Of a DNA stretch of 19,368 bases, positions 1-6,347 are shown one piece after another (within the stretch, counting starts at the first letter, position 1; the number at the start of each line of letters is the position of its first letter). Where the stretch lies: NCBI GenBank assembly GCA_030637455.1, contig DAOWGL010000195.1, forward strand, positions 1 to 19,368, read 5' to 3'. The stretch is from Candidatus Nitrosopumilus sp. (GTDB lineage Archaea; Thermoproteota; Nitrososphaeria; Nitrososphaerales; Nitrosopumilaceae). Below the pieces are notes generated by a model. It was not told the origin of the DNA. It did not search any database and worked only from the letters and a program-made list of their open reading frames with translations. Position numbers and translations under genes: made by a program.

Positions 1-228
1 GTAGCTGGAATGGCAATTTTAGCCTCTGGAAATATTGGTTTCACCGATGTCCAGACATTAATCACACAACTGTTATCATACTTTAAAGTAGTAGCAAATC
101 CTAAGGCTGTGTTTCTAACCACAGAAGCTATTACCGATAATTCTGTTTCAGATGTAGATGCACAAAATAGACTAAAAGAGATGGTAGATGAAACTTTGGA
201 AATTGCGTCTAAATTGCATCAAGATTAA
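1..228 (+). CDS. C-terminal end of flavodoxin-fold NAD(P)H/FMN oxidoreductase (partial, 5' cut off)
   Basis: The frame is open from the first base, so the gene begins upstream of the window; the ATG at position 10 is probably an internal methionine. About 75 residues are visible. The sequence resembles the last strand and helix of iron-sulfur flavoprotein / WrbA-like reductases, where a glycine-rich strand (here AILASGNIG) is followed by a helix (TLITQLLSYFKVV) and a strand with an N-P pair. Such proteins bind FMN in a flavodoxin fold and reduce small substrates with NAD(P)H. The assignment rests on this fragment only, without the N-terminal FMN phosphate loop, so it is tentative. It ends with a TAA. 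A decayed gene lies on the opposite strand just downstream. Confidence 0.45.
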   Translation, partial: VAGMAILASGNIGFTDVQTLITQLLSYFKVVANPKAVFLTTEAITDNSVSDVDAQNRLKEMVDETLEIASKLHQD

Positions 229-239
229 GGTGTAGATTT

Positions 240-518
240 ACTATGAAGATTTTAACAGTATAACTACCATCAAAAATTTGTATTATAACAGGATAATCAA
301 AATATGATTCTGAATTTTTCCTTTAACAAATCCCTATGGAATTTAATTTTCTGCAGAGATATTCATTTGAATGGTGGATTTTTCAATTCTTATAGAATTA
401 CCAATTAGATTTATTTCAGTTTGATAATCCATTGATTCTGTAAATAAATTTGTATTAGAAAATCCAATGATTATAAATTATCTATGATAATACTTGCAAA
501 GAGTATATTTTTAAACAT
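240..518 (-). pseudogene. decayed gene for a small exported beta-sandwich protein
   Basis: No intact gene covers 229-616, but the minus strand reads as pieces of one protein in three frames. An ATG at 518 opens MFKNILFASIII, a signal-peptide-like start, which stops at 471. A second frame (477 to 343) continues with a hydrophobic run and then TESMDYQTEINLIGNSIRIE and a further 15 or so residues. After two stops the same frame gives GFVKGKIQN (333-307), and a third frame (about 321 to 240) gives ESYFDYPVIIQIFDGSYTVK. The order VKGKI then PVIIQIF is like the Ig-like repeats of thaumarchaeal secreted proteins. I infer a gene broken by at least two frameshifts and two stops. Chance resemblance in AT-rich DNA is the alternative. 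Confidence 0.4.
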
Positions 519-616
519 TATAAAATGACTCGGTATTTAGAATAAAAAATTTTTTCTTACTCATTTATGTTCAAACTTCAAAAGTAAAATATTAACATGA
601 TGTTGAAATTATACTA

Positions 617-742
617 TTGAGTTTGAAAAAAGATCCAACTGAATTATGTTCATGTAAATGCCATTATGGCGGTGCTGTAAGTTGTCCTAGTTGTAAGAAT
701 AATCATGACATGACATGTTGTCATTGTAAAGATTTGGACTAG
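617..742 (+). CDS. 41-residue cysteine-rich miniprotein (putative zinc binder)
   Basis: A short reading frame of 41 codons starts at TTG 617 (another TTG follows at 623) and ends at TAG 740-742. It holds seven cysteines and two or three histidines in about 28 residues: CSCKCHYGG, then CPSCKNNHDM, then CCHC. The dense CxC/CxxC spacing is what a small zinc-binding protein would show, and random AT-rich DNA would rarely give it. An AT-rich box (AAAATATTA, about 586-594) lies at leaderless-promoter distance. Its stop overlaps the stop of the convergent coiled-coil gene on the other strand. No family is recognised. It could be a non-coding coincidence, since no ATG is available. Confidence 0.5.
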   Translation: MSLKKDPTELCSCKCHYGGAVSCPSCKNNHDMTCCHCKDLD

Positions 743-987
743 TTACTCTTAGTTTTTCTTTTAGAAGCTAACATTTTCAGATTAGCCAATTCGGTTTTTA
801 ATGATTCGATCTGAACAAGAGTTTGCAAGTTAGAAATTTCTTGATTTAATCTTTCAATTTCACCATCTTTTAGTTTCATAGACTCTTTTAGATCATTTAG
901 TTCAGAAGATAATTCATTTTGAGCCTGTTTTATTTTTGAAAAGCTAACTTGGCTACTTGTAGTAACAATGGTTTGTGGACTACTCAA
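739..987 (-). CDS. small coiled-coil protein, function unknown
   Basis: 82 residues, begun by TTG at 987-985, whose bases overlap the TGA of the upstream gene (TTGA), so the two are translationally coupled. Residues 15-70 are a long amphipathic helix rich in E, K, L, N and Q with heptad-like leucines (QNELSSELNDLKESMKLKDG, then EIERLNQEISNLQTLVQIES), typical of a coiled coil. The C-terminus is basic (ASKRKTKSN). There are no membrane segments and no cysteines. The partner gene encodes a two-helix membrane protein, so this protein may be a cytoplasmic rod that docks to it; that is inference. I do not recognise the family. Confidence 0.7.
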   Translation of the reverse strand: MSSPQTIVTTSSQVSFSKIKQAQNELSSELNDLKESMKLKDGEIERLNQEISNLQTLVQIESLKTELANLKMLASKRKTKSN

Positions 988-1214
988 ACTTTTTTTTTAC
1001 TGTTAGTATCCTCTGGTGCTTGTTTATGCATGTAATCTGTACTTTTCTGGGATAGCCAACACATCAAGGTGAGAAACCATGTAATAGGAACTACTACCAT
1101 AAATGTAAAATTCAGTATTGGTGCAAAATCAACAAAGTATGGCCAAAGTCCTGTAAGTACTGCCGCAAAAGCACCAACCGAAAGAGTGGCTAAATGATTA
1201 TAGAAATACCCCAT
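984..1214 (-). CDS. small two-helix membrane protein, function unknown
   Basis: 76 residues with two predicted membrane helices, about residues 8-28 (LATLSVGAFAAVLTGLWPYF) and 34-55 (ILNFTFMVVVPITWFLTLMCW), joined by a very short loop. A charged tail (SQKSTDYMHKQAPEDTNSKK) follows. I chose the ATG at 1214 over the TTG at 1217 because a TATA-like TTATAAAC at 1243-1236 lies about 26 nt before it, as expected for a leaderless transcript. The stop codon overlaps the start of the coiled-coil gene downstream, so they form a two-gene unit. Family not recognised. Confidence 0.7.
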   Translation of the reverse strand: MGYFYNHLATLSVGAFAAVLTGLWPYFVDFAPILNFTFMVVVPITWFLTLMCWLSQKSTDYMHKQAPEDTNSKKKV

Positions 1215-1235
1215 CAATTATTTGAAAAAATCATT

Positions 1236-1243
1236 GTTTATAA
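1236..1243 (-). promoter_or_regulatory. TATA box for the membrane/coiled-coil gene pair
   Basis: TTATAAAC on the minus strand, centred about 26 nt before the ATG at 1214. Spacing and sequence match archaeal TATA boxes serving leaderless mRNAs. Assigned by position only. Confidence 0.5.
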
Positions 1244-1297
1244 CAGTAATGCTGAAAATCATGAAAATAATGTAATTAAAAAGAAAAAAGGCCGAAT

Positions 1298-1561
1298 TTA
1301 TTCGTCTTTCTCAGAGGTGATAGTTGCTTTAGGCATATCTGATTGTAAAATTTGGATCTTTTGTAGTAATTCAGTTCTCAGATCTCTTGCAACTCTCCTC
1401 ACAGTTGGTCGTGGAACACCTAGTTCATCAACAACTTTGGTATAGATATCCTGCTTGTCAGTTACCCCTTTGTCAAGATAAGAATTAATCGCTTCTTTAA
1501 TTATCGTGCTTTGGTTTGTACGATTCAACGAATACTGAATTTTAATTGTTCTATATAACAC
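1298..1561 (-). CDS. small helix-turn-helix protein
   Basis: Up to 87 residues. The central part (IIKEAINSYLDKGVTDKQDI, then YTKVVDELGVPRPTVRRVAR) reads as a tri-helical DNA-binding domain: a helix, a turn around KGVTDKQDI, and a recognition-type helix at PRPTVRRVARDLRTEL. It is probably a small transcription regulator or nucleoid-associated factor; its target is unknown. The frame opens at GTG 1561, but a TATA-like TTATATAG sits right there (about 1560-1552), about 26 nt before an in-frame TTG at 1528. A 76-residue product starting NRTNQSTI is therefore an equally good reading. The C-terminus is acidic. It is followed by an independent promoter and gene pair on the same strand. Confidence 0.7.
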   Translation of the reverse strand: MLYRTIKIQYSLNRTNQSTIIKEAINSYLDKGVTDKQDIYTKVVDELGVPRPTVRRVARDLRTELLQKIQILQSDMPKATITSEKDE

Positions 1562-1774
1562 TATAACTTTTGCAATTTCAAAATTGTAATTTTTAATTAA
1601 TTCAGACAGTATAGATAATAATGAAACAAAAAAATCTAAAGTCTACATAAATTAATTTTCTAACGAAAACCGTACAAATGATTATAGATTTTTTAATATT
1701 GTTAAAGTATCTGCAAGAAATTTCTAAGTCATTTTCACAAAAGACTATTAAGATGTCTTTGTAGATTGAACCTG
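1562..1774. other. intergenic region without a recognisable gene
   Basis: About 210 bases of AT-rich DNA between the divergent HTH and cyclophilin genes. It must hold both promoters; an ACTATTAAG at 1744-1752 is the likely TATA box for cyclophilin. A 28-codon ATG frame at 1678 has no family features and runs through that promoter. I see no RNA gene. Confidence 0.5.
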
Positions 1775-2251
1775 ATGACTACAGTAAGTATTGAAACGAA
1801 TTTAGGAAACATTTCATTTAAACTTCTACCTGAATTAGCTCCAGAAACTGTAAGAAATTTTCAAAAATTAGCCAAAGATGGATTTTATGATGGGACTCTT
1901 TTTCACAGAGTAATTCCAGGATTTATGATTCAAGGAGGCGATCCTAATACAAAAACTGATAACAAAGGTTCATGGGGAATGGGAGGGCCAGGTTATAACA
2001 TCAAGGCTGAATTTAGTTCAAGATCTCATTTACGAGGAATTGTTTCCATGGCTAGATCACAAGATCCAGATAGTGCAGGTTCACAATTTTTCATTGTTAC
2101 ATCTGATAGTGCATTTTTAGATAGAGAATACACTGTGTTTGGTGAAGTAACAGAAGGAATGGATGTTGCAGATAAAATTGTAAATCTTGATAAAGATGGG
2201 AATGATTGTCCACTAGAAAAAACATCAATGATTCATGTTACTGTGGAATAA
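1775..2251 (+). CDS. cyclophilin-type peptidyl-prolyl cis-trans isomerase
   Basis: 158 residues, a complete single-domain cyclophilin that speeds proline cis-trans isomerisation in protein folding. No signal peptide is visible, so it should be cytoplasmic. The signature FHRVIPGFMIQGGD is at residues 43-56, with catalytic Arg45 and Phe50, Met51 and Gln53 of the active site; GSQFFI (102-107) and the VFGEV motif (121-125) complete the pocket. The position of the cyclosporin-contacting Trp of human CypA is Phe114, as in bacterial cyclophilins, so cyclosporin binding may be weak. I chose ATG 1775 over TTG 1766 because the TATA-like ACTATTAAG lies about 27 nt before the ATG. The next gene starts on the base after the stop, so the two are co-transcribed. 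Confidence 0.93.
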   Translation: MTTVSIETNLGNISFKLLPELAPETVRNFQKLAKDGFYDGTLFHRVIPGFMIQGGDPNTKTDNKGSWGMGGPGYNIKAEFSSRSHLRGIVSMARSQDPDSAGSQFFIVTSDSAFLDREYTVFGEVTEGMDVADKIVNLDKDGNDCPLEKTSMIHVTVE

Positions 2252-3148
2252 ATGGACTCAAAAATTATTACAAGTTTTCTAATTTTATTAATGATTTTAG
2301 TTGTTCCACAGGCACACGCTCAATTAGAATCACTTAGTGAAGTCAGTCAAAAATCAGTTCAAGTTACAATTGATAACGAAGGAAAGGTAGTGGTAGTACA
2401 CCAAATAATAAATTCAAATCAAGATAAGATCTTAAAATTTGTAGATGGTACTGTTTCAAATTTAGAATTCATTGACAAGTTAGGCAGACATCAATCAATG
2501 GATGTTATTGAGGGATCAAAAAACATACCAATTTTAGCTAATCAAGGAGAGATGTTTGTAAAATATGATCTTGATGATGCTCTAGTTTTAAAAAATAACA
2601 TTTGGACATTGAATTTTAGATATCTTGAGACAACAACTTTTGTAGTTCCAGAAGAAGTGGGACTATTATTTGTAAATGAAAGACCAGTTTTCTTGGAAGG
2701 GAAAAATGCTTTTACATGTCATGGATGTCAAATGGTTTTAGAGTATTCAATTAATGAACCAAGAAAAATTCAATATGTTAATTGGGAAAATCAAGAATTT
2801 TTAATTGAAATGATTACATATACAGAGATAGACAATTTTGAATTTAGTCAACCTGCTAAACAAATTAGTTTCAGAGTAAATGATAGTAATCAATTTGTTA
2901 CAACAATAATACCTCTAGAATTATTGTGGGGTCCATATGTTGTATTATTAGATGATGAAAAAATATATTTTAATGAATATATCAATAATGGAACTCATGT
3001 TTGGGTAAACATGAAACCAGATACTACCGGCGAAGTTGCAATAATAGGAACCACTGTTGTTCCTGAATTTCCAATAATTGCACCATTGGCAATTGGATTT
3101 TTAATGATTATGATAATGCCATTTGTAAGAAAATTTAATCTCCATTAG
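2252..3148 (+). CDS. exported protein with C-terminal PEF-type membrane anchor
   Basis: 298 residues. A signal peptide covers residues 1-23 (FLILLMILVVPQAHA, cleavage likely after A23). The body is beta-rich, without repeats, and has a CxxC pair (CHGC) near the middle that could form a disulphide or bind a metal. The C-terminus is VPEF at about 270-273, then a hydrophobic segment (PLAIGFLMIMIMPFV) and a basic end (RKFNLH). This layout is like the archaeal PEF-CTERM/PEFG sorting signals processed by archaeosortases and seen in many thaumarchaeal surface proteins; a plain membrane anchor is the alternative. It starts immediately after the cyclophilin stop (TAAATG). Function unknown; a cell-surface role is inferred. 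Confidence 0.75.
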   Translation: MDSKIITSFLILLMILVVPQAHAQLESLSEVSQKSVQVTIDNEGKVVVVHQIINSNQDKILKFVDGTVSNLEFIDKLGRHQSMDVIEGSKNIPILANQGEMFVKYDLDDALVLKNNIWTLNFRYLETTTFVVPEEVGLLFVNERPVFLEGKNAFTCHGCQMVLEYSINEPRKIQYVNWENQEFLIEMITYTEIDNFEFSQPAKQISFRVNDSNQFVTTIIPLELLWGPYVVLLDDEKIYFNEYINNGTHVWVNMKPDTTGEVAIIGTTVVPEFPIIAPLAIGFLMIMIMPFVRKFNLH

Positions 3149-3290
3149 ATCCACAAGAACAAAAACCATATTCATCAATTCGAACATTACAAATTACACA
3201 TTTTTCACCATATTCCACTTCCCATGCTTCCTTTCCAAAAAGCTTGAAATGATCATCAATTTCTATTGGAATCTCTCTTTTCTTTTCCAA
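3135..3290 (-). CDS. 51-residue zinc-ribbon miniprotein
   Basis: A 52-codon frame from TTG 3290 to TAA 3137-3135. Residues 2-28 are charged and helical with an aromatic patch (EIDDHFKLFGKEAWEVEYG). The C-terminal half has CVIC (31-34) and CSC (44-46), which can form one zinc-ribbon site. An in-frame stop just upstream leaves TTG as the natural start, and a TATA element at 3320-3313 sits about 26 nt away. The 3' end overlaps the exported-protein gene tail to tail by 14 bases. The divergent neighbour at 3339 is also a small zinc-ribbon protein. Such proteins often act as adaptors or nucleic-acid binders; no specific role can be assigned. Confidence 0.7.
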   Translation of the reverse strand: MEKKREIPIEIDDHFKLFGKEAWEVEYGEKCVICNVRIDEYGFCSCGSNGD

Positions 3291-3311
3291 TGATTTGTAT
3301 AGTCATTTCAA

Positions 3312-3320
3312 CTATACATA
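3312..3320. promoter_or_regulatory. shared bidirectional TATA element of two zinc-ribbon genes
   Basis: CTATACATA on the plus strand reads TATGTATAG on the minus strand. Its centre is about 23 nt before the ATG at 3339 (+) and about 26 nt before the TTG at 3290 (-). The two start codons are only 48 bases apart, so the region can hold little beyond one near-symmetrical promoter core. Both genes would then be leaderless. Confidence 0.5.
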
Positions 3321-3338
3321 CATTATCGGAGAATAGTC

Positions 3339-3530
3339 ATGAAAATTGAATGTGGATGTCATTGTATAAAATGCAAAAGTACAGATTTGGAATCAAATAG
3401 AATTGGAAACGTTGAGAAAGATGGGTATTTTGACATGCATCATACGTGTAAACAATGTAATACACATTTTGATCATTTAGATGGTGAAATTTTTTCGCAC
3501 TGTAAAAAATGTGAATATTTTTCTAGTTAG
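3339..3530 (+). CDS. 63-residue zinc-ribbon protein
   Basis: Starts MKIECGCHCIKCKSTDLES and carries two metal-binding halves: CGCHCIKC (residues 5-12) and CKQC (37-40), with a further CKKC pair near the end (55-58) and several histidines (HH at 34-35, H43, H46, H54). This is enough for one or two zinc sites. It has no signal peptide and should be cytoplasmic. The start is supported by the TATA box about 23-26 nt upstream and the lack of a ribosome-binding site. It overlaps the convergent winged-helix gene by eight bases at the 3' ends. Family not recognised; nucleic-acid or protein binding is a guess. Confidence 0.75.
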   Translation: MKIECGCHCIKCKSTDLESNRIGNVEKDGYFDMHHTCKQCNTHFDHLDGEIFSHCKKCEYFSS

Positions 3531-4011
3531 CTATTAAAGATTCTTGAATAAAATAATGAGTTCGATTTTCTTCGGAATTTTTCATTATTTCTTTGTTAGA
3601 AGCCATTTTAGCTAAAGCCTTTGAGACATCTAATGGACTAGTTGCCCATCCATATTCTCTAAGTTGTTGAACTGTTTCAGTAACTGTTCTAGGAGAATCA
3701 AAGAATTTGCTTGTTTCTAAAATCCTCAGTTTTGATTTAATTTCATGAGATGTGATGTATTTTGGTTCATTAAATTCAGGCTCATATGCTTCAGCATCAT
3801 CAAGATATTCCAAGCCAAACTGTGCTGGATGTTCTGCCTCAGTTGGTGATTGAGTAGCATCTGTTTCGTAAACAATTTTAGCTTGATTTTCAGGTAAATG
3901 CTGAGAAATATCATCAATGATTTCACCTAATGTTTGATTATCAACATAGAAATCTCTAGAGTCGACCTCAATTTCATTTTCGCCTAGTTTGAGTTTAATT
4001 CTAGCCATCAT
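3523..4011 (-). CDS. two-domain protein with C-terminal winged-helix-like region
   Basis: 162 residues. The first 45 (MARIKLKLGENEIEVDSRDF, then a helical run ending near HLPEN) look like a small beta-hairpin and helix domain. Residues 46-85 are acidic and probably flexible (TEAEHPAQFGLEYLDDAEAY). The last 75 residues fit a winged helix: LRILETSKFFDSPRTVTETV, QQLREYGWATSPLDVSKALA, then a wing ending in THYFIQ. The pattern resembles thaumarchaeal helix-turn-helix proteins that begin with a short helix and a PRT motif. It may be a DNA-binding regulator with an N-terminal interaction domain. Two tandem ATGs (4011, 4008) are possible starts; a GAATAAATC box near 4039-4031 fits either. Confidence 0.65.
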   Translation of the reverse strand: MMARIKLKLGENEIEVDSRDFYVDNQTLGEIIDDISQHLPENQAKIVYETDATQSPTEAEHPAQFGLEYLDDAEAYEPEFNEPKYITSHEIKSKLRILETSKFFDSPRTVTETVQQLREYGWATSPLDVSKALAKMASNKEIMKNSEENRTHYFIQESLIAN

Positions 4012-4138
4012 GATTATATCATTTATTTTTGATTTATTCTGGTAGCTCTAAGGAGCTTTAAGATTACATCAAAACTTTTACACAATTTATTGTGATTTTT
4101 TTCCTTTCAAGTTAAATGTAAATTTACAAAAACTAGTC

Positions 4139-4588
4139 ATGAAATCTTCTAAAAAAGCAGGCATAGTAATTCTATTTGTACTAGGCATCAGTATTTTTGG
4201 ATATTCGCAATATGTGTCTGCTTCACAAATTGGAGTAAGCATTAGTCAAAGTGAATTATTAAATGAAAATGATAAAGGTTCAAACTATAATGTTGAGTTA
4301 CAATTTGAAAATCCTTCATTATTGGTATTAACTGCAGGAGAAACAGAGTTTTTTGTAATTTCAAATGATGAAATTATTGGAAAAGGTAATCTTGAATCAT
4401 TTACTTTACAACCATTAGATAGCAGTTTTGTAAAGGGTACATTTCATACAGATGCTAACTCAGGTGAATCACATTCAGTGAAAATTTCAGGAGTAACGAA
4501 ATATGATCTACTAGTTACATCAATAGATGTTCCATTTGTATACTATCCAACAGAAGAACAAGCAAGAGAATTTATACATCAAAATTAG
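4139..4588 (+). CDS. secreted or membrane-anchored single-domain protein, LEA14-like
   Basis: 149 residues. An N-terminal basic stretch and hydrophobic helix (KAGIVILFVLGISIFGYSQ, residues 6-24) form a signal peptide or anchor ending near YVSAS. The rest is a beta-sandwich-like domain: strands with FENPS (residues 56-60), FFVISNDEIIGKG, a central FTLQPLDSSFVKGTF, and a final VPFVYY. The FENPS-strand-IGKG-strand order recalls LEA14/WHy-type domains, but similarity is weak and I only suggest it. The C-terminus is hydrophilic without a sorting signal. The PfkB kinase gene begins 11 bases after its stop, so the two may share a transcript although their functions look unrelated. Confidence 0.65.
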   Translation: MKSSKKAGIVILFVLGISIFGYSQYVSASQIGVSISQSELLNENDKGSNYNVELQFENPSLLVLTAGETEFFVISNDEIIGKGNLESFTLQPLDSSFVKGTFHTDANSGESHSVKISGVTKYDLLVTSIDVPFVYYPTEEQAREFIHQN

Positions 4589-4599
4589 TTTCTCATCAA

Positions 4600-5493
4600 A
4601 TGCTTACTGTTTTTGGATCTACTGCATTAGATACCATCAGAACTCCTAAAAAAACTCTAAAGAATGTTTTAGGTGGGGCAGCTACGTTTGCAGCAATTTC
4701 TGCCAGTAATTTTGTAGATACAGGTTTAATCGCAGTAGTTGGAAATGATTTTCCTAAAAAATATCACAAGGTTTTATCAAAATATCTTGATTTGGAAGGA
4801 TTAACTATTAAAAATGGAAAAACATTCCGCTATGATGGGAAATATGATAGTACCCTTAGCACAAGATCAACATTAAAAACTGAATTAAATGTTCTAGGTG
4901 ATTTTAAAGCAACTGTACCTGAAGCATATAAAAAATCTCAATTTGTATATCTTGCAAATAATGATCCAGAACAAAATACTACTCTAATCAAAGAATTTGA
5001 TAATGTTAAATTTTCAATGTGTGATACCATAGACTTTTGGATTTCTACAAAAAGAGATGCAGTGATTAAAATGATAAAGGCAGTTGATGCTGTTGTAATT
5101 AATGATGAAGAAGCTAAACTCCTAACAAAAGAATTCAACTTGATAAAATGTGCAAAGAAAATGATGGAATGGGGAGCAAAATATGTCATTATTAAGAAAG
5201 GTGAGCATGGTTCTTTGATGTTTTATGATGATGTAATTTTTCCAACTGCAGGATTCTCTCTAGAAGATGTTGTAGATCCTACAGGTGCAGGAGATTCATT
5301 TGCAGGTGCAATGATTGGATATCTTGCAAGTAAAAAATCTACAAAGATATCTGACATCAAAAAGGCTGTTGTTTATGGAAATGTGCTAGGATCATTTGCT
5401 GTAGAAAGATATGGTCTTGATGGATTATTAAAAATTAAAAATAGCGATATTGTAAAACGTATCAAGACGTATGAAAAAATGATTCGTTTCTAA
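4600..5493 (+). CDS. PfkB-family carbohydrate/nucleoside kinase
   Basis: 297 residues, full length for the ribokinase/PfkB family, which phosphorylates a sugar or nucleoside hydroxyl with ATP. The N-terminal substrate strand (LTVFGSTALDTI) is followed by the glycine motif GGAATFAA (25-32). The C-terminal signature DPTGAGDSFAGA begins at Asp226; Asp232 is the catalytic base and GAG the anion hole. The N-terminal motif is shorter than in ribokinase (no lid-like insertion is evident). The true substrate cannot be read from sequence; archaeal relatives act on nucleosides, ribose or 2-keto-sugars. It lies 11 bases behind the secreted protein gene, with the dUTPase-like gene 39 bases downstream, which makes a nucleotide-linked role attractive but unproven. 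Confidence 0.88.
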   Translation: MLTVFGSTALDTIRTPKKTLKNVLGGAATFAAISASNFVDTGLIAVVGNDFPKKYHKVLSKYLDLEGLTIKNGKTFRYDGKYDSTLSTRSTLKTELNVLGDFKATVPEAYKKSQFVYLANNDPEQNTTLIKEFDNVKFSMCDTIDFWISTKRDAVIKMIKAVDAVVINDEEAKLLTKEFNLIKCAKKMMEWGAKYVIIKKGEHGSLMFYDDVIFPTAGFSLEDVVDPTGAGDSFAGAMIGYLASKKSTKISDIKKAVVYGNVLGSFAVERYGLDGLLKIKNSDIVKRIKTYEKMIRF

Positions 5494-5532
5494 AAAGACT
5501 TAAGTTTAATTATTTCTCAAATTAATTCATCG

Positions 5533-5874
5533 TTGTCAGAAGAAAAAGATCGACTAGAAACAATATTCAAACTTCAAAAAGGACTATCAGAGATAATGAA
5601 ATTGGATAGATATCCAAAAGATTCTGAAGGAAGAATTTCTGCTTTATGTACTGCCATAATGCACGAGGCTGTAGAACTACAAAGAACAACAAACTGGAAA
5701 TGGTGGAAAACTCCTGTCGAATTTAACGAAGCAGAGGCAAGAGAGGAATTAATTGATATTTGGCATTTTGTTGTACAGGCATCTATAGAACTAAAACTTA
5801 CACCTGATGATATTTTAGATGAATATAAAAAGAAAAATGAAATCAACCGTGAAAGACAAAGAACGGGTTATTAA
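5533..5874 (+). CDS. dimeric dUTPase-like / MazG-type all-alpha NTP pyrophosphohydrolase
   Basis: 113 residues, all helical. The metal-binding pattern of the all-alpha NTP pyrophosphatases is present: EAVELQ (about 45-50), an aromatic stretch TTNWKWWK, then EELIDIWHF (about 71-79) with the acidic pair and Asp, and a closing KKNEINRERQRTGY. The WKWWK and NEINRERQ..GY blocks are like dimeric dUTPases, which split dUTP to dUMP and pyrophosphate, keeping uracil out of DNA and feeding dTMP synthesis. A related house-cleaning specificity is possible. The start is TTG 5533, supported by an AT-rich TATA-like TTTAATTATT at 5505-5514 and no nearby ATG. The gene converges with the MtrA-like gene, overlapping by four bases. 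Confidence 0.8.
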   Translation: MSEEKDRLETIFKLQKGLSEIMKLDRYPKDSEGRISALCTAIMHEAVELQRTTNWKWWKTPVEFNEAEAREELIDIWHFVVQASIELKLTPDDILDEYKKKNEINRERQRTGY

Positions 5875-6347
5875 AAAATTCTAGAGTTTTTTAAAATTAA
5901 TTCAATTTCAATTACATTAATCAAATCTACAAGTTTTACATTATCTTGAAAATATTTTATTTCTGATTTTGAAACAGTGAGAAACGGATCTGGACTAGTA
6001 GAATTAATTATTCTATTATTTTGATCAATTCCATTTTTGTGAAGTTGAAACAATGAATGACCTGATTTATGTCCCCAAACCTCTTTGCCACAGACAATCA
6101 TGGTATTGACTTTAGGATGTTTGTTTACATATTTGATAATAGAATCAATTCCTTTATTTTCAGAAAGTAATCGTCCTGCAATGGATATTTTGCTTAGAAT
6201 TTCAGAATTTCTAATATTTTTGAGTAAATCTATGCTTGAAAGAGTACAAATAGCTATTTTTGAATCAGGATTTCCAAGGTAAAATTCTTCATTGATGGGT
6301 AAAATGACTTTACAAAGTTCGCCAATAGCCTCACCTATTGCATTCAC
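5871..6347 (-). CDS. soluble MtrA-like corrinoid-binding-family protein
   Basis: 158 residues resembling the cytoplasmic domain of MtrA, the corrinoid subunit of the methanogen H4MPT:coenzyme M methyltransferase. Shared blocks are FYLGNPDSKIAICTLSS (22-38), the SENKGID loop (62-68), NTMIVCGKEVWGHKSGHSLF (81-100), QLHKNGIDQNNRIIN (101-115) and a late IKYFQDNVKLVDLI. Histidines 93, 97 and 103 sit in the conserved block; the family's cobalt-ligand histidine should be among the conserved ones, but I cannot say which. There is no C-terminal membrane helix, unlike methanogen MtrA, and no other mtr gene nearby. GTG 6347 overlaps the TGA of the DegT gene (GTGA), so the two are coupled. A methyl-corrinoid carrier role, for example for methionine synthesis, is inference. 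Confidence 0.75.
   Translation of the reverse strand: MNAIGEAIGELCKVILPINEEFYLGNPDSKIAICTLSSIDLLKNIRNSEILSKISIAGRLLSENKGIDSIIKYVNKHPKVNTMIVCGKEVWGHKSGHSLFQLHKNGIDQNNRIINSTSPDPFLTVSKSEIKYFQDNVKLVDLINVIEIELILKNSRIF

Noticed and set aside
988-1000. Run of T just after the membrane protein region, as a possible terminator
   Set aside because: It encodes the KKK end of the membrane protein on the minus strand and sits inside a coupled gene pair.
1194-1445. Plus-strand frame of 83 codons antisense to the HTH gene
   Set aside because: It lies opposite two well-supported minus-strand genes and their promoter, with no recognisable domain.
1678-1764. 28-codon ATG frame upstream of cyclophilin
   Set aside because: No family feature and it covers the likely cyclophilin TATA box.
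3726-3926. 66-codon frame inside the winged-helix gene
   Set aside because: Composition (many L, M, K, N) is that of an out-of-frame shadow of AT-rich coding DNA.
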